DNA of 64,000 nt from Burkholderiaceae bacterium (GCA_023954015.1 JAMLIS010000013.1:44852-108851), one strand, 5' to 3'. Positions 41,920 to 53,996 are shown, counted from the stretch's first letter. Numbers and translations are program-made. The notes: generated by a model from the sequence alone, not told the origin.

Positions 41920-43073
41920 AGCGCCGCGCACTGCGCTGGCTGCGCGTCGTCGCCGCCTTCGCGCTGCTCGGCGCAGTCGTCTGGATCGCCGGACCGGCGC
42001 ACGTACTGGAAGCGATCCGCGGTGCCGACGCGCGCTGGCTGGCGCTGGGCCTGGCGGCGAACGTCGCGGCGAACACCGGCTCGGCGTTGCGCTGGCGAGA
42101 GCTCGCACGCTGGTTCGGCATGCTCGCACCGCGCGCGTGGGCCGTCGCCACCTATTTCCACGGCGTCGCCGTCAACGCATTGCTGCCGGGCGCGGTCGTT
42201 GGCGGCGACATGCTGCGCGCGTTCTCGTTGCAGCGGCTCGGCCATCCCGGACTCGAAGCGGGCATGAGCGTACTGCTCGATCGCCTGAGCGGACTGTGGA
42301 TGCTCTGCGTGGTCGGCTTCGTGTCGATCGCCTGGGGCGCCGACAGCGAATCGACGCGCGCCCTCGCCGCGCGCTGGCCTGCCCTCGCCGGCTCCCCGCT
42401 CGTGCAGACCGCACTGCTTCTCGCCTTCGCCTGCCTCGTCGGCCCCTGGCTCGCCCTGCTCGTGCTGCGCCGCTGGCTGCCGCGGCGTGACAGCCCGCGG
42501 CTCGAACGGATGCACGCCGCGCTGCGCACCGGACATGCGGGACGCCATTACCTCGTGCAGGTCGTGCTGTCGACGATCGTGCAACTGTTCGCGATCGCCT
42601 CGCTCGTCTGCGCCGCGCGCGCACTGCACGTGGACGTTCCGTTCTGGGTGATGGCGGCGTCCGCAGTGCCGATCTTCGTGTTCGCTACCCTGCCGGTGAG
42701 CTTCGGCGGCTGGGGTACGCGCGAAGCGGCCGCGGTGCTCGCACTCGGCGCCTTCGGCATCGCAGCGCCGAGCGCAGTGACGATCTCGATGATCTACGGA
42801 CTGTACGGGCTCGCGCAGGCGGTGGGCGGGCTTGCGCCGGTGCCGCGGGTGCCGCAGGCGGCCGGGGTCTCGGCGCCGGCGTCGGCGTCGGCGGCATCGG
42901 GTGCTGCGGCATCGGGTGCTGCGGCATCGAGTGCTGCGGCATCGGCTGCTGCGGCATCGGGTGCTGCGGCATCGGGTGCTGCGGCATCGGGTGCTGCACA
43001 CTCGGGTGCGACACCCCCCGGCGCAGCGAGCTCCAGCGCGCCGCCGCTACCGGAGCGCGCCGCACGCTGGTAG
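41916..43073 (+). CDS. Flippase-like membrane protein, LPG synthase TM/UPF0104 family
   Basis: A 385-residue polytopic protein of the AglD/MprF membrane-domain family (UPF0104). Signatures include the GVAVNALLPGAVVGGDMLRAF region and the late PVSFGGWGTREAAAVL block. It probably moves or uses the lipid-linked sugar made by the GT2 enzyme, to which it is translationally coupled. The last 80 residues are a Ser/Ala/Gly/Pro tail partly made by a 15-bp repeat. Confidence 0.82.
   Translation: MKRRALRWLRVVAAFALLGAVVWIAGPAHVLEAIRGADARWLALGLAANVAANTGSALRWRELARWFGMLAPRAWAVATYFHGVAVNALLPGAVVGGDMLRAFSLQRLGHPGLEAGMSVLLDRLSGLWMLCVVGFVSIAWGADSESTRALAARWPALAGSPLVQTALLLAFACLVGPWLALLVLRRWLPRRDSPRLERMHAALRTGHAGRHYLVQVVLSTIVQLFAIASLVCAARALHVDVPFWVMAASAVPIFVFATLPVSFGGWGTREAAAVLALGAFGIAAPSAVTISMIYGLYGLAQAVGGLAPVPRVPQAAGVSAPASASAASGAAASGAAASSAAASAAAASGAAASGAAASGAAHSGATPPGAASSSAPPLPERAARW
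42891..43010 (+). repeat. 15-bp minisatellite in flippase-like protein tail
   Basis: Eight in-frame units of GCGGCATCGGGTGCT or variants, encoding AASGA-type pentapeptides close to the stop codon. Confidence 0.92.
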
Positions 43074-43122
43074 GCTTCGCGTCGGCGCCCGTCCCGGGCG
43101 TCGTCTCGCGGAGCACCTTCCC

Positions 43123-43761
43123 TTGTCTTCCGATCCCGGAGCCGGCGCGCCTGCCGTAGTGGCGCCCGCCTGCGCGAACGTCGTTGTCGCGCGCAACAGC
43201 CGCATTTCCCCCGAACTGCTCGCCGCCATCGCCGTAGTCGGCGTCGCGGCGAACGGGCACCTCACCGAGGCAGCACTGGCTGCATCGGTCGTCGCATTCG
43301 GATGGGCGGCGAGCATCGGTTCGCGTTCGCGGGCGAAGCGCGCCGCAACCCGCGACGGCGATGTCGAACGCCAGGCGCACGCCGCGACGACGATGGTCGT
43401 GCGCGGGCCGGTTGCCGCGCGCGTGCCGGTCGTCGAGCGCGTACTCTCCGCCTTCGCCGCGTGGTTCATGCCGTTCGTGATCGCCCTGTCGGCAGCCGTG
43501 CTGATGCGCAGCGGCGACGTGACCTTCGCGCTGACGCTGCTGCTCGTCGCATCGCCGCAGACATTGCTCGCGCTGCCCGCGTCGTCGCGCCGCGGCACAC
43601 GCGCGCTGGCCGCGTCGACAGCGACGCTGCTGCTCGCTGCCGTGCTCGCCGGTTTCGTCGGGTTCGTTGCGGCGGCAGTGCTCCACCGGGTCTCGATGGC
43701 GATCGCGTACTTCGCACCGCGCTTCGCCCCCGATCGGAAGCGCGACCGACGGCCGAACTGA
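43123..43761 (+). CDS. Miniature P-type-ATPase-like membrane protein (no catalytic domains)
   Basis: About 212 residues with four to six hydrophobic segments. Three stretches match membrane parts of the P1B ATPase at 26977 in order: ISPELLAAIAVVGVAANGHLTEAA with its TM1-2-like hairpin; VERVLSAFAAWFMPFVIAL...GDVTFALTLLLVASP with the segment that normally carries CPC, here SPQ; and LLLAAVLAGF...VLHRVSMAIAY with the last TM pair. The actuator, phosphorylation and nucleotide domains are absent (no TGE, DKTG or GDG motifs). TTG at 43123 has GGAG 9 nt upstream. Function unknown; a decayed pump or a domesticated membrane partner are both possible. Confidence 0.65.
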   Translation: MSSDPGAGAPAVVAPACANVVVARNSRISPELLAAIAVVGVAANGHLTEAALAASVVAFGWAASIGSRSRAKRAATRDGDVERQAHAATTMVVRGPVAARVPVVERVLSAFAAWFMPFVIALSAAVLMRSGDVTFALTLLLVASPQTLLALPASSRRGTRALAASTATLLLAAVLAGFVGFVAAAVLHRVSMAIAYFAPRFAPDRKRDRRPN

Positions 43762-43834
43762 GGCGGGGCCGCGGGGCCCCACACGCGACACGAAGCAACG
43801 AAAAACCGGCCCGGCGACCCGATGCGTCGGCTGC

Positions 43835-44677
43835 TCACCCCGCGACGCATCGTTGGCGCTGCGTGCCCAGCCCGTCGATGCCGAGCGTCATCACGTCGCC
43901 CGCCCTCAGGTACACCGGCGGCTTCTGCCCCATGCCGACACCGGGCGGCGTACCCGTGGAGACGATGTCGCCGGGTTCGAGCGTCATGAAGCGCGAGATG
44001 TACGAAACGAGCGCGGCGACGCCGAACACCATCGTGCGCGTGCTTCCGTCCTGGCAGCGCTTTCCGTTCACGTCGAGCCGCATCCCGAGCGCCTGCGGGT
44101 CGGGAACCTCGTCGCGCGTGACCAGCCAGGGGCCGACCGGCGCGAAGGTGTCGTGGCCCTTGCCCTTGTCCCACTGGCCCTGGCGCTCGAGCTGGTACTC
44201 GCGCTCGGAGACGTCGTTGACGATGCAGTAGCCGGCGACGTACGCGAAGGCCTGCGCCTCCGAAACGTATTTCGCGCGACGGCCGATGACGACGCCGAGC
44301 TCGACCTCCCAGTCGGTCTTGCTCGAACCGCGCGGAATCTCGACGTCGTCGTCGGGACCGCAGACGGCACTCGACGGCTTCAGGAAGAGGATCGGCTCGG
44401 TCGGCACCGCCATGTTGCTCTCGGCCGCATGATCCGAGTAGTTCAGCCCGACGCAGACGAGCTTGCCGATGTGCGCGACGCAAGGGCCGACTCGCACGGC
44501 ATGCGGCGCCGCGGGCAGCGTCGCGGGGTCGATGCGGCGCAGCGCATCGAGCGCGGCGTCGTCGAGCACGCGCAGGTCGATGTCCGGCAGATGGGCGGAG
44601 AGGTCGCGAATACGCCCTGCAGCATCGAGAAGACCGGGCCTTTCCGTGCCGGAAGGGCCGAAACGAAGCAGCTTCAT
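43835..44677 (-). CDS. Fumarylacetoacetate hydrolase (FAH)-family protein
   Basis: A 280-residue enzyme of the FAH superfamily, which hydrolyses or decarboxylates beta-diketo or 2-oxo acids from aromatic catabolism. Metal ligands fit E124/E126 (DWEVELGVVIG) and D155 (VNDVSERE), and GDIVSTGTPPGVG is the family C-terminal motif. Closest in style to ureidoglycolate-lyase-annotated/acylpyruvate-hydrolase members, whose substrates are often misassigned. GGAAG precedes the ATG. Confidence 0.87.
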   Translation of the reverse strand: MKLLRFGPSGTERPGLLDAAGRIRDLSAHLPDIDLRVLDDAALDALRRIDPATLPAAPHAVRVGPCVAHIGKLVCVGLNYSDHAAESNMAVPTEPILFLKPSSAVCGPDDDVEIPRGSSKTDWEVELGVVIGRRAKYVSEAQAFAYVAGYCIVNDVSEREYQLERQGQWDKGKGHDTFAPVGPWLVTRDEVPDPQALGMRLDVNGKRCQDGSTRTMVFGVAALVSYISRFMTLEPGDIVSTGTPPGVGMGQKPPVYLRAGDVMTLGIDGLGTQRQRCVAG

Positions 44678-44768
44678 GGTGCGCTTCCCGTGGTCGGTGT
44701 CTTGCGCGGCCGTGGCCGACCAGTGGTAGCAAGATGCTGCGAAGCGCAGCGTCTGCGCACCTCCGCCC

Positions 44769-45410
44769 TCAACCCTCCGCCTCGTCCTCGATGATCGAGA
44801 ACAGGTGCCCCATCCGCGCCTGCTTCGTGCGCAGATAGCGCAGGTTCGACGAATCGAGACCCACCTCGATCCCGACGCGCTCGGCGATCTCCACGCCGGC
44901 CGCTCGCACCGCCTCCACCTTCGCCGGACTGTTGCTCATCAGCCGCAGCGAGCGCACGCCGAGATGCGCGAGCATCGGTCGACACACCTCGTAGCGGCGC
45001 AGATCCGCCTCGAAACCGAGCGCCAGGTTCGCGTCGACGGTGTCGGCGCCGCAGTCCTGCAGGCGGTAGGCGCGGATCTTGTTCGACAGGCCGATACCGC
45101 GTCCCTCCTGGCGCAGATAGAGCACGACACCGCGGCCCTCCGCCGCGATGCGCTGCATCGCCTCCTGCAACTGTGCACCGCAATCGCAACGCCGACTGAA
45201 CAACGCATCGCCGGTCAGGCACTCGGAATGGACGCGCGCCAGCACCGGAGCACCGTCGTCCACGTCACCGAGCACGAGCGCGAGATGCTCCGCCCCGGAG
45301 TCGGGGTCGACGAATCCGTGCAGCCGGAACGTCGCCCACGGCGTGGGAAGCATGCAGGAGCCGACGTGCTCGATATCCCCGGGAGCCGAACCGGCACCGA
45401 CCTCGTCCAT
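44769..45410 (-). CDS. ribA: GTP cyclohydrolase II
   Basis: A 213-residue RibA, first enzyme of riboflavin synthesis from GTP. Zinc ligands are C64, C75 and C77 (ECLTGDALFSRRCDCG), and YLRQEGRGIGL holds catalytic residues. There is no RibB domain, so it is the stand-alone form. Dodecin at 30172 is another flavin-related protein in the window but is not linked in an operon. Confidence 0.94.
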   Translation of the reverse strand: MDEVGAGSAPGDIEHVGSCMLPTPWATFRLHGFVDPDSGAEHLALVLGDVDDGAPVLARVHSECLTGDALFSRRCDCGAQLQEAMQRIAAEGRGVVLYLRQEGRGIGLSNKIRAYRLQDCGADTVDANLALGFEADLRRYEVCRPMLAHLGVRSLRLMSNSPAKVEAVRAAGVEIAERVGIEVGLDSSNLRYLRTKQARMGHLFSIIEDEAEG

Positions 45411-45691
45411 TCCATCACTCCTTCGCAGCTGCTCTCATCCGAACAGCTTGTTGGCAATCCCGGCGATCGTTCTTCCGTGGAAGTGGCGCCGCCGAGATCG
45501 ATCGCCGAGGGCACTGACGCGAACCCTCCCGCCGGCCGGCGATCCTCGTCGCACCGCAGGGCTGCCGCCGACGACCTCGTCGAGCGTCGCCTGCGCCCGG
45601 TCGTCGTCCGCAGTCGGTAACTGTACGGCACACCGACCGTCACCATACCGGAGCGCAGCAGATCGACGAGGATCCATAACCGCATGGCAAA

Positions 45692-45763
45692 TTGCTGCGG
45701 AATGCAGCATCTCAGGCCGTGGAAGAATCCGTCCACTCGAAAACGCTGTATTTCGCAGCGGAA
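45692..45763 (+). repeat. Dispersed hairpin element, copy D
   Basis: TTGCTGCGGAATGCAGCAT forms the first hairpin; a CGTGG...CCAC inner pair and AAACGCTGTATTTCGCAGCG follow. It is closest to copy G (shared TTGCTGC, GCAGCATCT, AACGCTGTATT, CGCAGC). It lies about 390 nt beyond the 3' end of the RAYT gene. Confidence 0.78.
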
Positions 45764-45817
45764 TGCCTCGTCGGGACGCACCAGCGCGCCGCGCACCGGG
45801 GCTGCGGCGTGGGTGCC

Positions 45818-46000
45818 ACGGGCGGGGTGCTGCAGGCTGGGTGCTGCGAGCCGGTGCTGCGGGCGGAGTGCTGCGGGCCGGTGCTGCAGGCGGGGTGCTG
45901 CAGGCCGGTGCTGCGGGCGGAGTGCTGCAGGCGGGTGCTGCAGGCGGGATGCTGCAGGCCAGTGCTGCGGGCGGGATGCTGCGGGCCAGTGCTGCCGACG
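45818..46000. repeat. GGTGCTGC(G/A)GGC tandem array beside element D
   Basis: About thirteen alternating 12-15-nt units of GGTGCTGCAGGC, GTGCTGCGGGCGGA and similar. It starts some 55 nt 3' of element D. Confidence 0.82.
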
Positions 46001-46149
46001 GACGCTACCGGTCGCGCAGCAAGCCGACGTGCTTCTGCATCGGCACGCTCCCGCACCAGCGTGCTGCGGACCGGCGTGCTGCCGGACGCAGCGTACTACC
46101 GACCACATGCTCCCGCACCTGCTTCCTCGAGCGCGTCGGGCGGCTGCCC

Positions 46150-47091
46150 TCAGATGGCGGCGGCTGCGTCGGTCGCGCCTCGCATGGACAAGCGCGGATC
46201 CGCCAGGATCAGTGCCATCGCGTGCAATTCATCCGGCGTGAGCGCATCGCGCGGCGCGCGTTTCGCGACACTCGAGTCTGCGGTTCCCGGGCGACGCTGC
46301 AGCCGATCCTTTGCTTCCCGCATCCACCGGATCGTCCGCTGCGCGCTGGTCGCGTGACACCCCACGTGCCGAGCGAGCTCGGTTCCCGAATAGCGAGTCC
46401 ACCGCGCTGCCGCGAGCAGGAAGAGCCGCCGTTCCGCGACACCGAATTCGTGCGGCAGGACTCGATCGCTGCGCAACGCCAGCGGCACCGCCGTGAGGAG
46501 CGCGTCGATCGACGCGTCCTTTCCGGCGGAACGCAGGAAGGGCTCGATGCCGCACGGCGGACGGCTGCGAGTCACCGAAGGATCCGCGGACACGTAGTCG
46601 TGCAACCAGACGGTGCACGACGGCATGCGCTTGCCCATCGCACGCGCCCATCGCGTTCGATCGACGCAGGGCCGGGCGACGGCGCCGACCCAGTCCCGAT
46701 GCGTGCTCCACTCCCATTCGAGCGGATCGCCGCAAAGGGCATCGCGCGCGGGATTCAAGTGGATGTAGCGGATGGTGCGCGCGATGTGCCGGCGATCGCG
46801 TTGCACGAGCTGCGGCGGTGGAAGCGGTTCCCACTCGAACGAGAGCTCCGGTCGCGCGGTCGCCCTCATCCTCAGGCGGAATGCGGACAGGACGCGTCCG
46901 AAGGCGCGCAATGCCGAGTCGTGCTCGATCTGCGCGAGAAGATGAACGTGATCCGGCATCAGCACGAAGGCGACGACGTCGAAATTCCGCACGACCCGGC
47001 GCCAGAGATCGGCGCAGGCGTGACGTCGTCGGAATGGACGTGCGCCCCCTGACGTGCGCGCCACGAGATGCAGCAATTGCGGATCGGCCAT
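46150..47091 (-). CDS. REP-associated tyrosine transposase (RAYT), IS200/IS605-like
   Basis: A 313-residue Y1 HUH-type transposase. The HUH motif is H48-V49-H50 (LMPDHVHLLAQ) and the catalytic tyrosine Y109 lies in RTIRYIHLNPARDAL. The N terminus (LLHLVARTSGGARPF) fits the family start, so the ATG at 47091 is probably right although the SD is weak. A 130-residue C-terminal extension includes a possible HTH (SGTELARHVGCHATSAQRTIRWM). RAYTs cut single strands at REP hairpins. This gene lies between hairpin elements D and E, which are in opposite orientation, so these are its likely targets. Confidence 0.85.
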   Translation of the reverse strand: MADPQLLHLVARTSGGARPFRRRHACADLWRRVVRNFDVVAFVLMPDHVHLLAQIEHDSALRAFGRVLSAFRLRMRATARPELSFEWEPLPPPQLVQRDRRHIARTIRYIHLNPARDALCGDPLEWEWSTHRDWVGAVARPCVDRTRWARAMGKRMPSCTVWLHDYVSADPSVTRSRPPCGIEPFLRSAGKDASIDALLTAVPLALRSDRVLPHEFGVAERRLFLLAAARWTRYSGTELARHVGCHATSAQRTIRWMREAKDRLQRRPGTADSSVAKRAPRDALTPDELHAMALILADPRLSMRGATDAAAAI

Positions 47092-47186
47092 GGACGCATC
47101 ATGAGCGACCTGCGTCGCTCCGACACGCTCGAACGGGCACGAACGGATTAGGGTTTGCGGCCGAGGGACGGCTGCTTCGAGGCGTT

Positions 47187-47260
47187 GGGGTGCGGGGTGC
47201 GGGGTGCGGGGTGCGGGGTGCGGGGTGCGGGGTGCGGGGTGCGGGGTCGGGGTGCGGGGC
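47187..47260 (+). repeat. GGGGTGC heptamer run
   Basis: Eight perfect GGGGTGC copies followed by GGGGTC, GGGGTGC and GGGGC. Ten or more G4 runs with 2-3-nt spacers make a very strong G-quadruplex candidate, about 95 nt 5' of the RAYT start. Confidence 0.92.
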
Positions 47261-47579
47261 TCACCAGGACGCGGGGCCGGCGCGCCAACCGGATCGACGG
47301 TCAACTGATCATCAAGCGACATCCAGAAGTGACCCCCGACGGCATCGAGTTTTGCACTCCCGTTGACACGCGGTCGACGCGCCGGCCTTCCGTTGCGAAA
47401 ACACAGAGGTTTCGGCCGGAGAGAGCCTGTCAGGCCGGGAACACTGCGTATGGGACGCACTGAACGAGGTGGCCGGCCATCGTCCGTGACGAACGCCGCT
47501 CGAAACGACGTTGCTCGAGGCCGAGCGCGACGGCGGGGTGAATCGTGCGGTCGCCGCTGGGCGTTCATGCCGATTACCC

Positions 47580-47736
47580 GCTTCGGTTTGCCGGCGCGGC
47601 CGAAGGACAGCGCGCCGCTGCCGGGCCGGCGTCGGCGCGCCCCGGTCACTGCAACGCTGCGAAACGCCGCAAAACCCTGCATTCCCAACCGAGCAGGAAA
47701 TTACGCGACGAGAAATGCTGCGTTCTGCAGCATTTC
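47580..47736. repeat. 157-bp direct repeat, left copy, including hairpin element E
   Basis: Nearly identical to 48372-48528 at a constant offset of 792 bp with no indels and only a few substitutions. Element E is 47651-47736; its minus strand reads TGCTGCAGAACGCAGCA, then TTTTGCGGCGTTTCGCAGCG, matching the family. A 38-46-bp array starts about 10 nt after it. Confidence 0.88.
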
Positions 47737-47746
47737 GAGTCTTCAG

Positions 47747-47870
47747 GCGCGTAGCAACGCGCGTCAAGCGGCGAGCGGCGACGGGCGCGTAGCAACGCGC
47801 GGCAACCGGCGAGCGGCGAGCGGCGACGGGCGCGTAGCAACGCGCGGCAACCGGCGAGCGGCGACGGGCG
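47747..47870. repeat. GCGCGTAGCAACGCGCG tandem array beside element E
   Basis: Three units starting at 47747, 47785 and 47831 with GCGCGTAGCAACGCGCG followed by GGCAACCGGCGAGCGG-type sequence; unit lengths 38 and 46 nt differ by one 8-nt GAGCGGCG insertion. Confidence 0.8.
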
Positions 47871-48069
47871 CGCGTCAACGCCCACACGCACGGGGGCACG
47901 CCGCAACAGGGGCGCAACAACGGGCACGCAACAAGCCAGCGCCTGGCAGGAACGTGCGTACGCATGGCGACGAACATCCGCGGAAGCGCACACGTGCGCG
48001 CGGGGATGCGGGGACGGGGTGCTTCCAACGGGGTGCCCACGTGTAATTGGTGGACGCCATCGTCGCCGG

Positions 48070-48330
48070 CGCAGTCCTGCGTTCCGGTTCAGTCCTGCGT
48101 TCCGGCTCAGTCCTGCGTTCCGGCTCCGCTCATGCGTTCCGGCCCGGCTCCTGCGTTCGGGCCGCTCCTGCGTTCCGCCCCCGGCTCCTCCGTTTCCGCC
48201 CCCGGCTCCTGCGTTCCGCCCCGGCTCATGCGTTCCGGCTCCGCTCATGCGTTCCGGCTCCGCTCCTGCGTTCCGGCCCCGCTCATGCGTCCGGGCCCCG
48301 CTCGTGCGTTCCGCCCCGGCTCCTGCGCTC
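48070..48330. repeat. 18-bp TCCTGCGTTCCGGCTC tandem array
   Basis: About fourteen degenerate 17-21-nt units, most commonly 18 nt, of CAGTCCTGCGTTCCGGCT or CCGCTCATGCGTTCCGGC. It ends about 40 nt before the right copy of the 157-bp repeat. Confidence 0.85.
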
Positions 48331-48371
48331 GAGAGTGCCGACCGGACGTACGCTGCCCCTTCCCCGCCAGC

Positions 48372-48528
48372 GCTTCGGTTTGCCGGCGCGTCCGAACGGC
48401 AGCGCGCCGCTGCCGGGCCGGCGTGGGCGCACCCCGGTCACTGCAACGCTGCGAAACGCCGCAAAACCCTGCATTCCCAACCGAGCAGGAAATTACACGA
48501 CGAGAAATGCTGCGTTCTGCAGCATTTT
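48372..48528. repeat. 157-bp direct repeat, right copy, including hairpin element F
   Basis: Copy of 47580-47736. Element F (48443-48528) keeps both hairpins, including ATGCTGCGTTCTGCAGCAT. The sequences 3' of the two copies are unrelated arrays, so the duplication ends at the hairpin element edge. Confidence 0.88.
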
Positions 48529-48562
48529 GGGCCCCCGCGCGGCACGGGGGACGCGGCACAAC

Positions 48563-48690
48563 GCGCAAGCGTGCGTACGTACGCGCGGTGCAGCGCGCAA
48601 GCGTGCGTACGTACACGCGGCACAACGCGCAAGCATGCATACGTACGCGCGGTGCAGCGCGCAAGCATGCGTACCTACGCGCAGCGAGGC
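48563..48690. repeat. 32-bp tandem array beside element F
   Basis: Four units beginning GCGCAAGCGTGCGTACGTAC at 48563, 48595, 48627 and 48659, exact 32-nt spacing. Confidence 0.88.
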
Positions 48691-48846
48691 GACCTGCGCA
48701 ACGAAACGCGCGCGCACGGAGGCATGCGTAAGCACGCCAGGGCCCGCCGAGCCACCTCGGCCGATGCCAGCGAGCATGCCGGGCTGCGCCGAGCCCGATG
48801 CGGCAGCGTCCGGGGACCCAGGAAGCCGACGCCGAGAGGGTGCCCC

Positions 48847-52617
<3,771 letters not shown>

Positions 52618-52730
52618 GGAAAACGATGAAAGAGGAGACGGGGATCGTCCGAGTATATCGAGCGGGGGATAGACATATCGGCACAGTGTCACGCTTGGGG
52701 CGGTGACGTTTCTTGCGGGTGTCGGCGGTT

Positions 52731-52975
52731 GGGCGCGCGGCGCGGGTGCGGGCGCTTGCAGGCGCGCGGCGCGTGCGGGCGCTTGCAGGCGCGCGGCGGC
52801 GTGTGGGCGCTTGCAGGCCGGCGGCGGCGTGTGGGCGCTTGCAGGGCAGCGCCGGCGTGGCGGGACGCCGCACCACCCGTCGGCGTGCGGGAGCGGCGGC
52901 GTGGCGGGACGCCGCTCCACCCGTCGGCGTGCGGGCGCGCCGGCGTGGCGGGACGCCGCTCCACCCGTCGGGCTA
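52731..52975. repeat. Two adjacent tandem arrays (27-28 bp and 44 bp)
   Basis: First, about four units containing GGGCGCTTGCAGGCGCGCGG; second, three units of 44 nt containing CGGGACGCCGCTCCACCCG at 52861, 52905 and 52949. The second array stops about 10 nt before hairpin element G. Confidence 0.82.
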
Positions 52976-52983
52976 CCCATTCA

Positions 52984-53054
52984 ATTGCTGCATATCGCAG
53001 CATCTGCGCTCGTGCACTTTCTTCCACAGCGGGAAACGCTGTATTACGCAGCAA
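52984..53054 (+). repeat. Dispersed hairpin element, copy G
   Basis: TTGCTGCATATCGCAGCAT, then GTGCAC and a spacer, then AACGCTGTATTACGCAGC. Closest relative is copy D. It is flanked on the left by the 44-bp array and lies 175 nt from the 22-bp array on the right. Confidence 0.78.
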
Positions 53055-53230
53055 ATCCTTACTGGGCGACGCGGCTCTGCTCCGACGCAAGCTCGTTGGA
53101 AGGACCCGAGCCGACACTGCGCGGAGGGGCGCACCGCCGCCTCGGCACGCCACGCGGACGCCGGCGACAGGCAGCTCGTCGACGATTGCGGACAGAGAGG
53201 CTCGCCGTCGTCGCCGGGACGGAAACGCTT

Positions 53231-53457
53231 CGGTGACAAGGTCGCAGCGCCTCGGTGACAAGGTCGCAGCGCCTCGGTGACGAAGTTGCAGCGCCTCGAT
53301 GACGAAGTCGCAGCGCCTCGGTGACGAAGCTGCAGCGCCTCGATGACGAAGCTGCAGCGCCTTGATGACGAAGCTGCAGCGCCTCGGCGACGAGTTCGCA
53401 GCTCCTCGGTGACAAGGTCGAAAAAGGTGACGAGGTCGCAGCGCCTCGGTGACGATG
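53231..53457. repeat. 22-bp tandem array
   Basis: Eight regular units of CGGTGACAAGGTCGCAGCGCCT or GATGACGAAGCTGCAGC variants at exact 22-nt steps from 53231 to 53406, then two irregular ones. 22 is not a multiple of 3, so this array is not maintained as coding sequence. Confidence 0.9.
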
Positions 53458-53498
53458 AGCCGTTACGTCGAAAGCTCGAGCCTGCCGACGCGCCGTCC

Positions 53499-53996
53499 TC
53501 AGACTTCGCCGACGCGCTCTGCCGCCTCCTGCGCGCGCAGCCGTTCGCGACGTCGCCTTTCCCACGCCCTGAGCAGCAGGATGCCGACCGCCACGCCCAC
53601 GACGTCGGCAACGACGTCGCGCCAGTCGCCGTGCCGCCACGAGGTGAACGACTGCAGCACCTCGATCAGCACTCCGTAGAAGAGCAGGCTCGACACGACG
53701 CGCAATGGCCAGGAAGGCCACGCGCGCAATCCGAGGATCGTGAGCACGGCGAAGGCCGCCACGTGATCGGCCTTGTCCCAGGCGGTGTGCAGCGGCATCG
53801 ACTCGCTCGTCGGCCACAGCGCCAGCATGAGGATCGCCACCACTGCAGCGACGGCGCAGATTCGCAAGGCGCGCGGGGACAAGGTGCGTAAAGACAAGGT
53901 GCGTAAAGACAAGGTGCGGGAAGACAAGGTGCGGGAAGACAAGGTGCGGGAAGACAAGATGCGTGGAGACAAGGCGCGTCGAGACCACGGCGCCAT
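53499..53996 (-). CDS. VanZ-like family membrane protein
   Basis: A 165-residue protein with about four transmembrane segments and VanZ-like features: DKADHVAAFAVLTILG and GVLIEVLQSFTSWRHGDWRDVVADVVGVAVG. VanZ-like proteins often accompany polysaccharide clusters; biochemical role unknown. The N-terminal 40 residues are LSSRT/LSLRT repeats from a 15-bp minisatellite, so the true start may lie downstream of the ATG at 53996. It is divergent from the WecA-like gene. Confidence 0.78.
   Translation of the reverse strand: MAPWSRRALSPRILSSRTLSSRTLSSRTLSLRTLSLRTLSPRALRICAVAAVVAILMLALWPTSESMPLHTAWDKADHVAAFAVLTILGLRAWPSWPLRVVSSLLFYGVLIEVLQSFTSWRHGDWRDVVADVVGVAVGILLLRAWERRRRERLRAQEAAERVGEV
53878..53982. 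repeat. 15-bp minisatellite at the 5' end of the VanZ-like gene
   Basis: Seven units of GACAAGGTGCGTAAA or GACAAGGTGCGGGAA at exact 15-nt steps, in frame with the VanZ-like gene on the minus strand. Confidence 0.92.

Larger units (their letters stand above)
45411..46149. other. Gene-free region between ribA and RAYT
   Basis: About 740 nt holding hairpin element D (45692-45763) and a CTGC-rich tandem array (45818-46000). Open frames across it are Cys/Gly/Ala or Arg/Gln/His runs made by the repeats. No gene was recognised. Confidence 0.65.
47092..48846. other. 1.75-kb gene-free repeat region between RAYT and metH
   Basis: It contains a GGGGTGC heptamer run, hairpin elements E and F within a 157-bp direct duplication, a 38-46-bp array (47747-47870), an 18-bp array (48070-48330) and a 32-bp array (48563-48690). 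No gene was recognised in the 200 nt between the heptamers and element E. Confidence 0.7.
52618..53498. other. Gene-free repeat region between metH and VanZ-like gene
   Basis: About 880 nt: a 27-28-bp array (52731-52850), a 44-bp array (52851-52975), hairpin element G (52984-53054), 175 nt without recognised features, and a 22-bp array (53231-53457). Open frames here are repeat artefacts. Confidence 0.7.

Noticed and set aside
47290..47360. A stretch resembling an insertion-sequence end (GTCAACTGATCATCAAGCG and GTGACCCCCGAC)
   Set aside because: It vaguely recalls IS ends, but no inverted partner, target duplication or transposase fragment could be found, so it is not called.
48070..48690. 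Regularly spaced repeats that could suggest a CRISPR array
   Set aside because: Units are contiguous tandem copies without unique spacers, and there are no cas genes in the window.
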